Position numbers and translations under genes: made by a program. Below the pieces are notes generated by a model that worked only from the letters and a program-made list of their open reading frames with translations, was not told the DNA's origin and did not search any database. Shown piece after piece: positions 46,547 through 54,419 of a stretch of DNA of 64,000 nt. This stretch comes from Marinobacter sp. LV10R510-11A (GTDB lineage Bacteria > Pseudomonadota > Gammaproteobacteria > Pseudomonadales > Oleiphilaceae): positions 3,410,001-3,474,000 of the forward strand of contig NZ_LT907980.1 of assembly GCF_900215155.1 (NCBI RefSeq), in the 5' to 3' direction. How positions within the stretch are numbered: position 1 is the stretch's first letter; the number at the start of each line of letters is the position of its first letter.

Positions 46547-48610
46547 ATGGAGGATGTCAGTTTGTGGCTGGCGGTGTTGTTGATGCTGTTTGTTCAGCCT
46601 CTTTATGCTGAAGCCAACACAAGTAGTGAGGACACAGCGGGTGCGCTGCACTTTGTAGATGGCAAGGGCCAGTGGCAGGAGCCGGCGCTGGTGTTGGGGA
46701 GTGAGTTTGATGTTCGAGTTAGTGGACTAATTGCGGATAGTCGGTTGGTGCGTACGTTTCGGAATACGAGTGATCAGTGGCGTGAAGGCGTGTTCGTGTT
46801 TCCGCTTCCTGAGAAGGCCAGTGTGTACGGGCTAACCATGAAGGTGGGGGAACGCACCATTGTGGGTGAGGTTCAGGCCCGTGAGGAAGCAAAGAGAACC
46901 TATGAGAAGGCACGGGATTCCGGGCGTCATGCGGCAACGGTTGAGCAGCAGCGGCCGAATCTTTTCACGACCCGGGTGGCGAATATTCCGCCGGGGGCAA
47001 CGGTGAGTGTGGAGCTTAGTTATCAGCAGTCGGTGGGTTATCAGGATGGGGTTTTTGAGCTGAGTGTGCCGACGACGCTGACGCCGAGGTATATGCCGGG
47101 CGAGCCTTTGGCTACGACGCCACAGCAGTGGCAGGGTGGTTGGGCGGTGCCCACCACGGAAGTGCCGGATGCTGATGCTATCAGTCCGTTTACCGTGGAT
47201 TTAGCAGACGTGGCTGCGGACAGCCATCGGGCTTCGGTTCGGTTCACGATTGATGCCGGTCTTCCGTTGGCGCGGGTGTCTAGTCCTAGCCATGAGCTGG
47301 CGACACAGCAGGACGGCCAGGTGGTGACGGTTCAGCCGCAGGTAGGGGATATTGTGATGAACCGGGATTTTGTGTTGCGTTGGCAGCCGCTTGCAGGTCA
47401 GGAGCCTGGGGCGGCTGTTTTTCATCAGCGTTGGGATGGAGAGGAATATTTGCTGGCTATGGTAGTGCCAGGAAAATCAGGTAAAACCCGTTTGCCGCGG
47501 GAGCTGACGTTTGTGATTGATACCTCTGGCTCCATGGCCGGGGAGTCTATTCGGCAGGCGCGGGAGGCTTTACAGCTGGGGCTGGAGACGCTGGTGCCCG
47601 GGGATCGGTTCAATGTAATTCAGTTTAACTCTCAGCCCCATGCGTTGTTCATGCAGCCGGTAATGGCGACGGCCAACAATCTGGCCCGCGCACGCCATTA
47701 CGTAAGTCGGCTGAAGGCCGACGGCGGCACGGAAATGGCGCCGGCGTTGACGATGGCTCTTCAGGGCCATGGCAGGGCGAGCGGCGAATTGCTGGATGAG
47801 GCGTCATTACGAGTGCGGCAAGTGGTGTTCATGACCGACGGTGCGGTTGGCAACGAGTCGGCATTGTTCAGCCAGATCCGTCGTCAATTGGGCGACCAGA
47901 GGTTGTTCACGGTTGCCATAGGTTCAGCGCCCAACAGGCACTTTATGCGGGAGGCAGCGCGCTGGGGGCGTGGCAGTTATACCTCTGTGCAGGATCCGGC
48001 GGATATCAGTGGCCCTTTGGCCAGACTGTTTGCAGCCATGGAGGCGCCGGTGTTGACGGATATCGAGGTGCGCTGGCCGGGCCAGTCAGCATCGGCGCTG
48101 GAAAACAGCTTTCCACGGCGCCCCGGCGATCTGTTTCAGGGTGAGCCACTGATACAGGTGGTGCGAGGTGTGCCGCCGGCCGGTGAGTTGAGTGTTTCAG
48201 GTCGGTTGCCGGGTGGTGGGAAATGGCAGAGGAGCCTGGATTTGCAGCAGGCTGCTTCTGCCACTGGCCTTAACCGCTACTGGGCTCGCGAGAAAATCGA
48301 CAGCCTTATGGACGAGGCCCGAGTAAAGGGGCAGGAACCAGATAAAGCGAAGATCACCAGTCTGGCGATCGAGCACAGCCTGATGTCGCCTTACACCAGC
48401 TTTGTGGCGGTAGACACAACGCCTGTGCGGGCTTCAGACAGTGCTTTGTTGAAAGACAACCTGCCAACCCTGAGACCTGCTGGAAGTCAGCCTGGTATGA
48501 CCCGTTACCCGCAAACGGCTACGACGGCACCTCTGTTAATTGCATTGGGGCTGCTAGGTCTGATGCTCTGTGCCGCTATCGTGTTGCTGCAAAGGCGGGC
48601 GTACCCATGA
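46547..48610 (+). CDS. sortase target protein with VIT and VWA domains
   Basis: The frame from ATG 46547 gives about 687 residues: a signal peptide (ending near YAEA), a VIT domain (about 30-150), a von Willebrand A domain with MIDAS motif DTSGSMAGES (about 325-334), and a C-terminal sorting signal YPQTAT followed by a membrane helix and an Arg tail. This is the sole dedicated substrate type of the system and should be fixed at the cell surface by the adjacent sortase. Alternatives are TTG 46562 (GGAGG 8 nt upstream) and ATG 46337 (good site, but repeat copy 2 would be translated). The sortase gene overlaps its stop by 4 nt. Confidence 0.85.
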   Translation: MEDVSLWLAVLLMLFVQPLYAEANTSSEDTAGALHFVDGKGQWQEPALVLGSEFDVRVSGLIADSRLVRTFRNTSDQWREGVFVFPLPEKASVYGLTMKVGERTIVGEVQAREEAKRTYEKARDSGRHAATVEQQRPNLFTTRVANIPPGATVSVELSYQQSVGYQDGVFELSVPTTLTPRYMPGEPLATTPQQWQGGWAVPTTEVPDADAISPFTVDLADVAADSHRASVRFTIDAGLPLARVSSPSHELATQQDGQVVTVQPQVGDIVMNRDFVLRWQPLAGQEPGAAVFHQRWDGEEYLLAMVVPGKSGKTRLPRELTFVIDTSGSMAGESIRQAREALQLGLETLVPGDRFNVIQFNSQPHALFMQPVMATANNLARARHYVSRLKADGGTEMAPALTMALQGHGRASGELLDEASLRVRQVVFMTDGAVGNESALFSQIRRQLGDQRLFTVAIGSAPNRHFMREAARWGRGSYTSVQDPADISGPLARLFAAMEAPVLTDIEVRWPGQSASALENSFPRRPGDLFQGEPLIQVVRGVPPAGELSVSGRLPGGGKWQRSLDLQQAASATGLNRYWAREKIDSLMDEARVKGQEPDKAKITSLAIEHSLMSPYTSFVAVDTTPVRASDSALLKDNLPTLRPAGSQPGMTRYPQTATTAPLLIALGLLGLMLCAAIVLLQRRAYP

Positions 48611-49215
48611 GCCGCCTGCTGTTGTTATTGATGACAAGCTCTGCAGTCATGCTGGTCTTTGGGTTGTGGATTCCTTTGAAGGCCGTGATGGCGCAGGAGC
48701 TTCTGGAAATTGCTTGGGCTGAAAGCCAGGCCCAGCAGACCGAATCCCGGCCCCGGCCCTGGCCTTGGGCCGACACCTGGCCGGTGGCGAAGCTTTCCAT
48801 GCCGGGGCTGGGTGACTCAATGATTGTTTTGGCGGGTGTGCATGGGGAAAGCCTGGCCTTTGGGCCTGGGCAGATGATGGGGGTGCAAGGCCAACAAGGT
48901 GCCGTCATTATTGCTGGCCACCGGGATACCCATTTCCGGCCCCTGAAACACCTGGAGCCCGGCAATGAACTGCGCCTGCAAAGCCGGGACGGCCGGTGGC
49001 AGGGCTATCGAGTGCATGAAACAAGAATTGTGGATAGCCGTTCGGAATTCATCGATACCCGCCAGTTGTCTGCGGATACCCTGCTGCTGGTTACCTGCTA
49101 TCCGTTCGACAGCATGGATGCGGGCGGCCCGCTGCGGTACGTGGTGGAAGCTCACGCCGATGGTATTCTTGGCCAGCAGTCATTGGAAGAAATTGACACT
49201 GTTGCAGGCCTATAA
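48607..49215 (+). CDS. class GN sortase
   Basis: The 202-residue transpeptidase has a signal-anchor helix (about 4-28) and a sortase fold with the catalytic triad visible: His105 in IIAGHRDTHF, Cys164 in LLVTCYPF and Arg177 in GGPLRYVV. It cleaves the sorting signal of the preceding target protein and transfers it to a surface acceptor not identified here. ATG 48607 overlaps the target stop (ATGA), so the two are translated together. The dedicated class GN pairs with one target per genome in many marine proteobacteria. Confidence 0.92.
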   Translation: MSRLLLLLMTSSAVMLVFGLWIPLKAVMAQELLEIAWAESQAQQTESRPRPWPWADTWPVAKLSMPGLGDSMIVLAGVHGESLAFGPGQMMGVQGQQGAVIIAGHRDTHFRPLKHLEPGNELRLQSRDGRWQGYRVHETRIVDSRSEFIDTRQLSADTLLLVTCYPFDSMDAGGPLRYVVEAHADGILGQQSLEEIDTVAGL

Positions 49216-49262
49216 TCTTGGCGTACACTTGTGCGCCAAAATCCTGTTGCAGAGTTTGCCGT

Positions 49263-49960
49263 ATGGGCTTTATCAGAAATTTTTTGGCTTGGCTGAGTGT
49301 TCCCGTGCTCTGTATGCTCGCCTTGCCGCTTTATATCCTCAGGCCATTTAACCCTGACAATAACCGCCTGATGGCCATCGCAATGGCGCGGACGGGTCGC
49401 GCAATACTTGGTATGAAGAGGCCTCTGGAAGGCGCGGAGCACATGCCTCAGGATCGCCCTGTGGTCGCTATTGCTAATCACCAGTACAACGATGACCTTT
49501 TTGTGGTGGGCGATTTGGTGGCGCCTCGCACCGTTACCGTAGGCAAGTCATCACTGGTCTGGATTCCGTTCTTCGGCTGGGTGTTCTGGCTGGGCGGTAA
49601 TGTAATACTGAACCGGGCCCTTGCCCGCAAAGCCATTGCAGCAATGCAGGCGACCAGTGAGGCGATCACTCGTGATAACAAAAGCCTGTGGGTTTTGTGG
49701 AGGGCACACGAAGCAAGGGCCGAGGCCTGCAGAAGTTTAAAAAAGGAGCCTTCTACGCAGCAGTGACGGCTGGGGCGCCAATTGTTATGGTATGCACAGC
49801 CGAGTATCGGAATAAAACATTGGGTTGGTTGGGCCAGCGTGAGCCGGTCACTATCCGGATTTTGCCCCCGGTAGAAACCATAGGCCTTACCATTGAGGAT
49901 GTTCCCGCTCTAATCGCGCGGTGTCACAAAGAAATGGCTGAGACCATTGCCTCTCTCTGA
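49263..49960 (+). pseudogene. plsC: frameshifted 1-acylglycerol-3-phosphate acyltransferase (PlsC-like)
   Basis: Reading from ATG 49263 gives an N-terminal membrane helix, the acyltransferase box NHQYNDD (HX4D form) near residues 73-79 and about 145 residues of PlsC-like sequence. Near 49694 the frame switches: the coding continues in another frame with VEGTRSKGRG and the C-terminal third of the family, to 49960. A single missing base, most simply in the T-run of GTTTTG, would restore one 232-residue protein. The motif usually read FPEGTRS is FVEGTRS even after repair. Either the gene is decaying or the base is a sequencing error. Confidence 0.85.
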
Positions 49961-50017
49961 GAGGGGCTGGGGTTTTGGCGCGCTGGCTATTGTCAACAAA
50001 ACTAGGAAGAGCTGATT

Positions 50018-50419
50018 ATGGTTGTACCCGTTACTGGAGTGTTTGCTGCCGTTCTTGGCATTTTGTTGCTGGTGCTTTCGGTTCAGGTCGTGAAATTCCG
50101 CCTGAAGTACAAAAAAGCCATGGGCACGACCGACGACCGTGATTTTGAAGCCGCTGTCCGCGCCCACGGGAATCTAATAGAGTATGCACCGCTTGGCCTG
50201 ATTATGCTGGGTATTGCGGAGCTGAACGGTGTGGCAAGCGGCCTTATTTATTGGACGGGGATGGCACTGGTGTTTGGCCGTATTCTCCACGCCTGGGGCA
50301 TGATTAATGGGCATGGAGAGGAGCATAAAGCACGGGCAATCGGCATTGTGCTGACCTGGCTGGCTATTCTGGCCGCTGCGATCCTGCTGTTATGGAATGT
50401 TTGGAGCGTTTACGGCTGA
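50018..50419 (+). CDS. MAPEG family membrane protein
   Basis: The 133-residue protein has four membrane helices and the family residues RAHGNLIEYAPLGLIML near 48-64 and LVFGRILHAWG near 89-99. MAPEG proteins include microsomal glutathione transferases and leukotriene synthases; bacterial members are uncharacterised glutathione-linked enzymes. AGGAAGAG precedes ATG 50018. It is alone on the plus strand, with a weak hairpin after it. Confidence 0.87.
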   Translation: MVVPVTGVFAAVLGILLLVLSVQVVKFRLKYKKAMGTTDDRDFEAAVRAHGNLIEYAPLGLIMLGIAELNGVASGLIYWTGMALVFGRILHAWGMINGHGEEHKARAIGIVLTWLAILAAAILLLWNVWSVYG

Positions 50420-50439
50420 CTGCGACGGCCAGCCCCTCC

Positions 50440-50470
50440 GGGGTCGTTCATTTCGACCCCGTTGTATTTT
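50440..50470. terminator. weak hairpin between MAPEG and OmpA-like genes
   Basis: GGGGTCG (50440-50446) and CGACCCC (50454-50460) form a 7-bp stem with a 7-nt loop, followed by GTTGTATTTT. It lies between two convergent genes and may work as a weak plus-strand terminator. Confidence 0.5.
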
Positions 50471-50475
50471 CCTAC

Positions 50476-50916
50476 CTAGAGTGCTTTCGCCACATCGCGG
50501 GTCAGATATTCCAGCTCTACCCGACGGTTGGCAGCTCTGTCGTCTGGTGTCGCCAGGGGGCGAGATGATCCCCAGCTTGCAACCAGAAGCCGCGATTCGG
50601 CAACGCCCTCTTTCATCAGAAGCTTGGCGACCGCGTTAGTCCGCAGTCGTGACAAAAAACGGTTATAGTCTTCAGCACCAAAATTATCAGAGTGGCCATG
50701 AATTCGAACGCTGACGGCCGGGTGCTGCGTCAGATAGACTGCATGCTGACGGATAATCGCGCTGTCTGAACTGTCCAGTGCGTGCTTATTGTAACCGTAG
50801 TGAAACTTCATTCGGTGTGGGCGTTTGCCTTCAGCCACAAGGGTGGCTGCGTTAAAGCCGGCTGCCACGGCAGCTTTGGCAATCAACTCCGGGTTGTCCA
50901 ATACGAGTATGGTCAT
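50476..50916 (-). CDS. OmpA-like domain protein lacking a signal peptide
   Basis: The 146-residue protein consists of a short N-terminal stretch and an OmpA C-terminal-like domain (about 45-140) with the peptidoglycan-binding pattern VRIHGHSDNFGAEDYNR and LSRLRTNAV. AAGGAT lies 8 nt before ATG 50916. The frame is open to 51033, but the added residues come from the region of the long hairpin. No signal peptide is present in either form, so export is doubtful. An OmpA-like protein (PdsO) often accompanies dedicated sortase systems; this one is shorter than those and lies 1.3 kb away. I cannot decide between a truncated copy and an unrelated OmpA-like protein. Confidence 0.65.
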   Translation of the reverse strand: MTILVLDNPELIAKAAVAAGFNAATLVAEGKRPHRMKFHYGYNKHALDSSDSAIIRQHAVYLTQHPAVSVRIHGHSDNFGAEDYNRFLSRLRTNAVAKLLMKEGVAESRLLVASWGSSRPLATPDDRAANRRVELEYLTRDVAKAL

Positions 50917-50947
50917 CTGCAGTATCCTTGTTCCAAATCTCCGGTTT

Positions 50948-50994
50948 TTCTTGTTATTTCTGCTAACTATTAGCCCAAGCAGAAATAACAAGAA
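50948..50994. repeat. perfect 17-bp inverted repeat with 13-nt loop
   Basis: TTCTTGTTATTTCTGCT (50948-50964) is the exact reverse complement of 50978-50994. It is AT-rich, with no T-run directly after it, and lies 32 nt upstream of the OmpA-like start, in the leader of that gene and before the rhomboid gene. Its sequence is unrelated to the 17-bp repeat at 18389. Confidence 0.85.
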
Positions 50995-51109
50995 TTGGCG
51001 AATGGCCGATAAGACCTTCACGCTGAAAACCATTTAAGCGCGAAAATAAGACACTACTGTGATAAAAAACAGTTTTTCAGGGACAGATTATGATGAATTG
51101 TGACCGCCC

Positions 51110-52558
51110 ATGTTGATTATTCCTGCTGAAAACGCCGTTAACTGGAAGCGCCCACCCTGGGTCACCCTCGGGTTGATGCTCACTTGCGTTCTGGTTTTCC
51201 TGTTTTACCAAGGGGGAGACAGCCGCAAACTTGAGCAAGCGGTGGATGCCTACGTGGATGCGGGTTTGCAAGTATTGGAGGGGCCGGCTTATGAAGATTA
51301 TCTGCAGCGGAAAATCCGCTTTGAAGGCGAAGATGAACGTGCTCTTGAGTTGCGACAGTTTCAGAAGCTGAGGGCAGAAGACGAGGATTTCTGGCTTTCT
51401 GTCAGCCTGCTCATGGATCGGGAGTTCTATCAGTATCTGCTGCAGAACCGTGATGTGATCTGGGCTCCAGCTGAGCGTGTGCAATGGCTGGAAAAACGTA
51501 CGATCATTGAAGAAACCTACATTCAGCGCCTGAGCGCCCAGAAACTGGGCCTGATACCGGCGAAACTGTCTCTATACACTCTGGTTACCTACCAATTCCT
51601 ACACGGAGGCTGGGGGCACATTATTGGTAACCTGGTCTTCTTGTTCCTTCTCGGCTTCACCGTTGAAAAAGCCCTTGGCCCAGGCCGATACCTACTGGCC
51701 TATCTGGTGTGCGGTGCCTTGTCTGGCGTTGTTTTCACCATGTTCTCGCTGGGCAGCCATATCCCGCTTGTGGGTGCATCCGGTTCGATTTCCGGGTTGA
51801 TGGGCATGTACGTGGCTATTTACGGTTTACAGAAGATTCGCTTCTTCTACTTTCTTGGCGTGTATTTCAACTACTTCCGAGCCCCTGCGCTGGCTATATT
51901 GCCGGTGTGGCTGGGCAAAGAGATCTACGATTACTGGTTCGCCGGTGCCACCGGCGTTGCCTATATGGCCCACGCTGGCGGCCTTCTGGCCGGCGCTGGG
52001 CTGGTGTGGATGCTAGGTAAAAGCTGGCTGCAGGTACACGAAGAGTTCTTTGAGCCTGAGGAAGACGAACAAGACGAGCGCTTCACAATCGGCTACGCCC
52101 AGGCCATGGCAAGTCTGGGGCACATGGATTTTGAACGGGCCAAGGGTCAGTTCGAGGCGTTGCGTGAACAATATCCAGACAGGCCTATCTTGTTAGAGCA
52201 TCTTTATAACCTCGCCAAACTGCGCCCAGACTTACCCGAATATCTGTCTCGTGCCCGCGAAAGGATGAACGATACCCTGAGCCGCCGGCAGCCCGCGCAG
52301 ATGATTGCCGTGTGGCAGGAATACTTGAGCAAAGGGGAAAGCCATCACCCACTTGCTGCAGAGGATCACAATCGAGTGTTATTCGCCAGCCTTAAGCAAC
52401 ACGACCTGAAAGCCGCAGAGAAGGCCTTTGAGCGCCTGCGCGGTGCCGACGACCCGATGCTAACCACGGAGGCATGCCGGCTGCTTGCAGAAGAGTTCGA
52501 GAAACTACAAATGGCACCTAAGGCTAGACATTACCGTCAGCTGCTGCAGGCGGGCTGA
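51110..52558 (+). CDS. rhomboid family intramembrane serine protease
   Basis: The 482-residue protein has one N-terminal membrane helix (about 18-33), then an acidic soluble insertion of about 120 residues, then the rhomboid core: HGGWGHIIGN with His170 and Asn174, nucleophile Ser224 in GASG, and His288 in AHAGG. About 180 residues of helical-repeat-like sequence follow after residue 305. Rhomboids cleave membrane proteins within the bilayer. The extra insertion and the tail are larger than in minimal rhomboids. The start ATG 51110 has no strong site. Confidence 0.9.
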   Translation: MLIIPAENAVNWKRPPWVTLGLMLTCVLVFLFYQGGDSRKLEQAVDAYVDAGLQVLEGPAYEDYLQRKIRFEGEDERALELRQFQKLRAEDEDFWLSVSLLMDREFYQYLLQNRDVIWAPAERVQWLEKRTIIEETYIQRLSAQKLGLIPAKLSLYTLVTYQFLHGGWGHIIGNLVFLFLLGFTVEKALGPGRYLLAYLVCGALSGVVFTMFSLGSHIPLVGASGSISGLMGMYVAIYGLQKIRFFYFLGVYFNYFRAPALAILPVWLGKEIYDYWFAGATGVAYMAHAGGLLAGAGLVWMLGKSWLQVHEEFFEPEEDEQDERFTIGYAQAMASLGHMDFERAKGQFEALREQYPDRPILLEHLYNLAKLRPDLPEYLSRARERMNDTLSRRQPAQMIAVWQEYLSKGESHHPLAAEDHNRVLFASLKQHDLKAAEKAFERLRGADDPMLTTEACRLLAEEFEKLQMAPKARHYRQLLQAG

Positions 52559-52566
52559 CGGTGGTC

Positions 52567-52679
52567 GGGAAGCTGGGGGGAGGGTATTCCAAAACACGCT
52601 GTGAATACCTCCCTGTACGCTCGGCTCCGCCATCCATGGCTCCGCACGGTTTTGGAATACCCTCCCCCCCCAGCTTCCC
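52567..52679 (+). repeat. dispersed stem-loop repeat, copy 3
   Basis: Left arm 52567-52595 and right arm 52649-52679 are complementary over about 29 nt, with two extra bases in the G/C-run. The 53-nt core differs from copy 2 by one base. It lies between the convergent rhomboid and zinc-ribbon genes, and its last bases reach the stop codon of the latter. As a hairpin it may also stop transcription. Confidence 0.93.
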
Positions 52680-54133
52680 TAGTCCGGCGTTGCGAATGAC
52701 GCCTTTGGGCCTTTAAGAAGTTCCCGCTTCTCAGCTTGTGCTAGAAAAACTGGAACCTGTTCATGCAGGGGGTGGTTAACGCAGCGCTTTTGGATGAACG
52801 TCAAAAAGGCTGTTGCCTTCTCCCACTGCCCCATACCATTGGCTAACGTTTGTGCAACCAGCAAGTAGGCTGGAGCCAGCTCTTCGCTGTCTGGGAAGCG
52901 CTTGTGGAAATCCTGTAGCAGTCGCAGAGCCAGTTTGAATTGCTTGCGATGATAGAGGCATCGGGCGCAAACGACAGCTAGCTCCGGGTCATCCAGTTTG
53001 AAACCTGGTTCAGCCTGCTCGAGCATGCCGAGTACAGCGGCTATGCCTTCGCTGTCGTTCCGGTCGGCCAGCCAGTCTAGAATTCGTGGGTGGAATTGAT
53101 AAAGTTCGATTACGTCGTTCCGGGCAACCAGTAGCTGGTAAAGTTGCTCGATACGCACCGGATCAAGGCGGTTTCGCTTCAATGCCTCCTTCAGCATGCC
53201 CTGAACGCGGTCGTAGTTGCCGTCTTTCAGGTTCATATCAATATCCGCATCAAAACGGGTGCTGCGATCACGCTGTTGTATGTCTGCCTCTTCAGTTTCT
53301 CCCTGAATATCCGAGGCGAACCCCAGCTCTTCCTGATACTGGAACAGCAGATAACCAAGCATGTTGAAGAGAATCAGAGTGAAAGTACTGTTCAGAAAGC
53401 CAGACAATGGTTGTGAGAGCCAAAATGGGAAGTGATTAAGAGCAAAGTCCTGGGCCACGCCGGAGGCTAGAGTGAGCAGAATCAGGTAGCCATACAGCAA
53501 GAAATAGGGGGTACCGATGCGGGAAATCAGTACAGCCAAATTCATCGGGTTTACGGCAGCGCCCACGGAACGTTCCATGGCTAGCACCATGATGCTGGCG
53601 GGCAGCGCCAGCACCACAAAAGCCAATGCAAGCATCATCAGTAGCGGGCCGCCCAGCATCGCGGCTGCGCCAACCAGCCCGCCCATCAGAATAAAAACCA
53701 ACAGCTGGAGAATAACGATGTTAAACCCATTGCCTGTAAAGGCCACAGACACGGAGGGCGGCTTCAGGTGGCCTTCAGCTGTGTGGTTGATCACCGCATA
53801 GGTGTACTTGAACAGCGCGAGCGCCAGTAACAACCAAATCAGGATACCGATCAGATTGGCCGGTGCAACAATGGGCACCAGTGTGCAGATAGCAATCACG
53901 ATCAGCGGGTCGGAATGGAATGGGTAACGAAAAAAAGATCCGATTCGGTTCCAGAAAGGTACTACTTCCGTTGCAGCCCCCATATAGCGCATGGCCTTGC
54001 TGCAGCTTGGACACAGTGCCTTACGCTGGCGAGTATCAGCATCTGGCATGCACCGGGTGCAGTAATGCACCTGACATTCGCTGCAGTGCCATTTGGCAGG
54101 GTCACCTGGGTGGTAGTGGCAATCGTGTTTCAT
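52679..54133 (-). CDS. zinc-ribbon membrane protein with helical-repeat tail
   Basis: The protein of about 484 residues has an N-terminal Cys/His-rich zinc-binding region (CHYHPGD, then HCSEC, YCTRCM and CPSC within residues 5-45), five or six membrane helices (about 60-275), then an acidic linker and a C-terminal helical-repeat region (about 310-460). I choose ATG 54133; GTG 54172 would add 13 residues and neither start has a good site. I do not recognise a named family. The neighbouring rhomboid also ends in a helical-repeat tail, but is on the other strand. Confidence 0.7.
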   Translation of the reverse strand: MKHDCHYHPGDPAKWHCSECQVHYCTRCMPDADTRQRKALCPSCSKAMRYMGAATEVVPFWNRIGSFFRYPFHSDPLIVIAICTLVPIVAPANLIGILIWLLLALALFKYTYAVINHTAEGHLKPPSVSVAFTGNGFNIVILQLLVFILMGGLVGAAAMLGGPLLMMLALAFVVLALPASIMVLAMERSVGAAVNPMNLAVLISRIGTPYFLLYGYLILLTLASGVAQDFALNHFPFWLSQPLSGFLNSTFTLILFNMLGYLLFQYQEELGFASDIQGETEEADIQQRDRSTRFDADIDMNLKDGNYDRVQGMLKEALKRNRLDPVRIEQLYQLLVARNDVIELYQFHPRILDWLADRNDSEGIAAVLGMLEQAEPGFKLDDPELAVVCARCLYHRKQFKLALRLLQDFHKRFPDSEELAPAYLLVAQTLANGMGQWEKATAFLTFIQKRCVNHPLHEQVPVFLAQAEKRELLKGPKASFATPD

Positions 54134-54419
54134 GGTAGGTGTTTGTCCTGATCCGTCAGAAAACTGAGCCACAATAATGCCAGATGTCCCGTCGGATCGC
54201 AGTAAACCTGTTGGTAGCTCGCCTCAACAGCGCGCTGAAATCGAGCATTCAGCCCGTGAATCCCGGACATTCACCGGATCATGGTTGAACTCTGGCTAAA
54301 CGGTGCAATAGTTATAGTAAGACTTCACATTTCCTGACTTATGCGCCAGCCTAATTGTTTACTGTCGCAGAGAGCACCTGAAATTGTGCTCGGGTCATAA
54401 CGAATAATGGAGGCACAGT

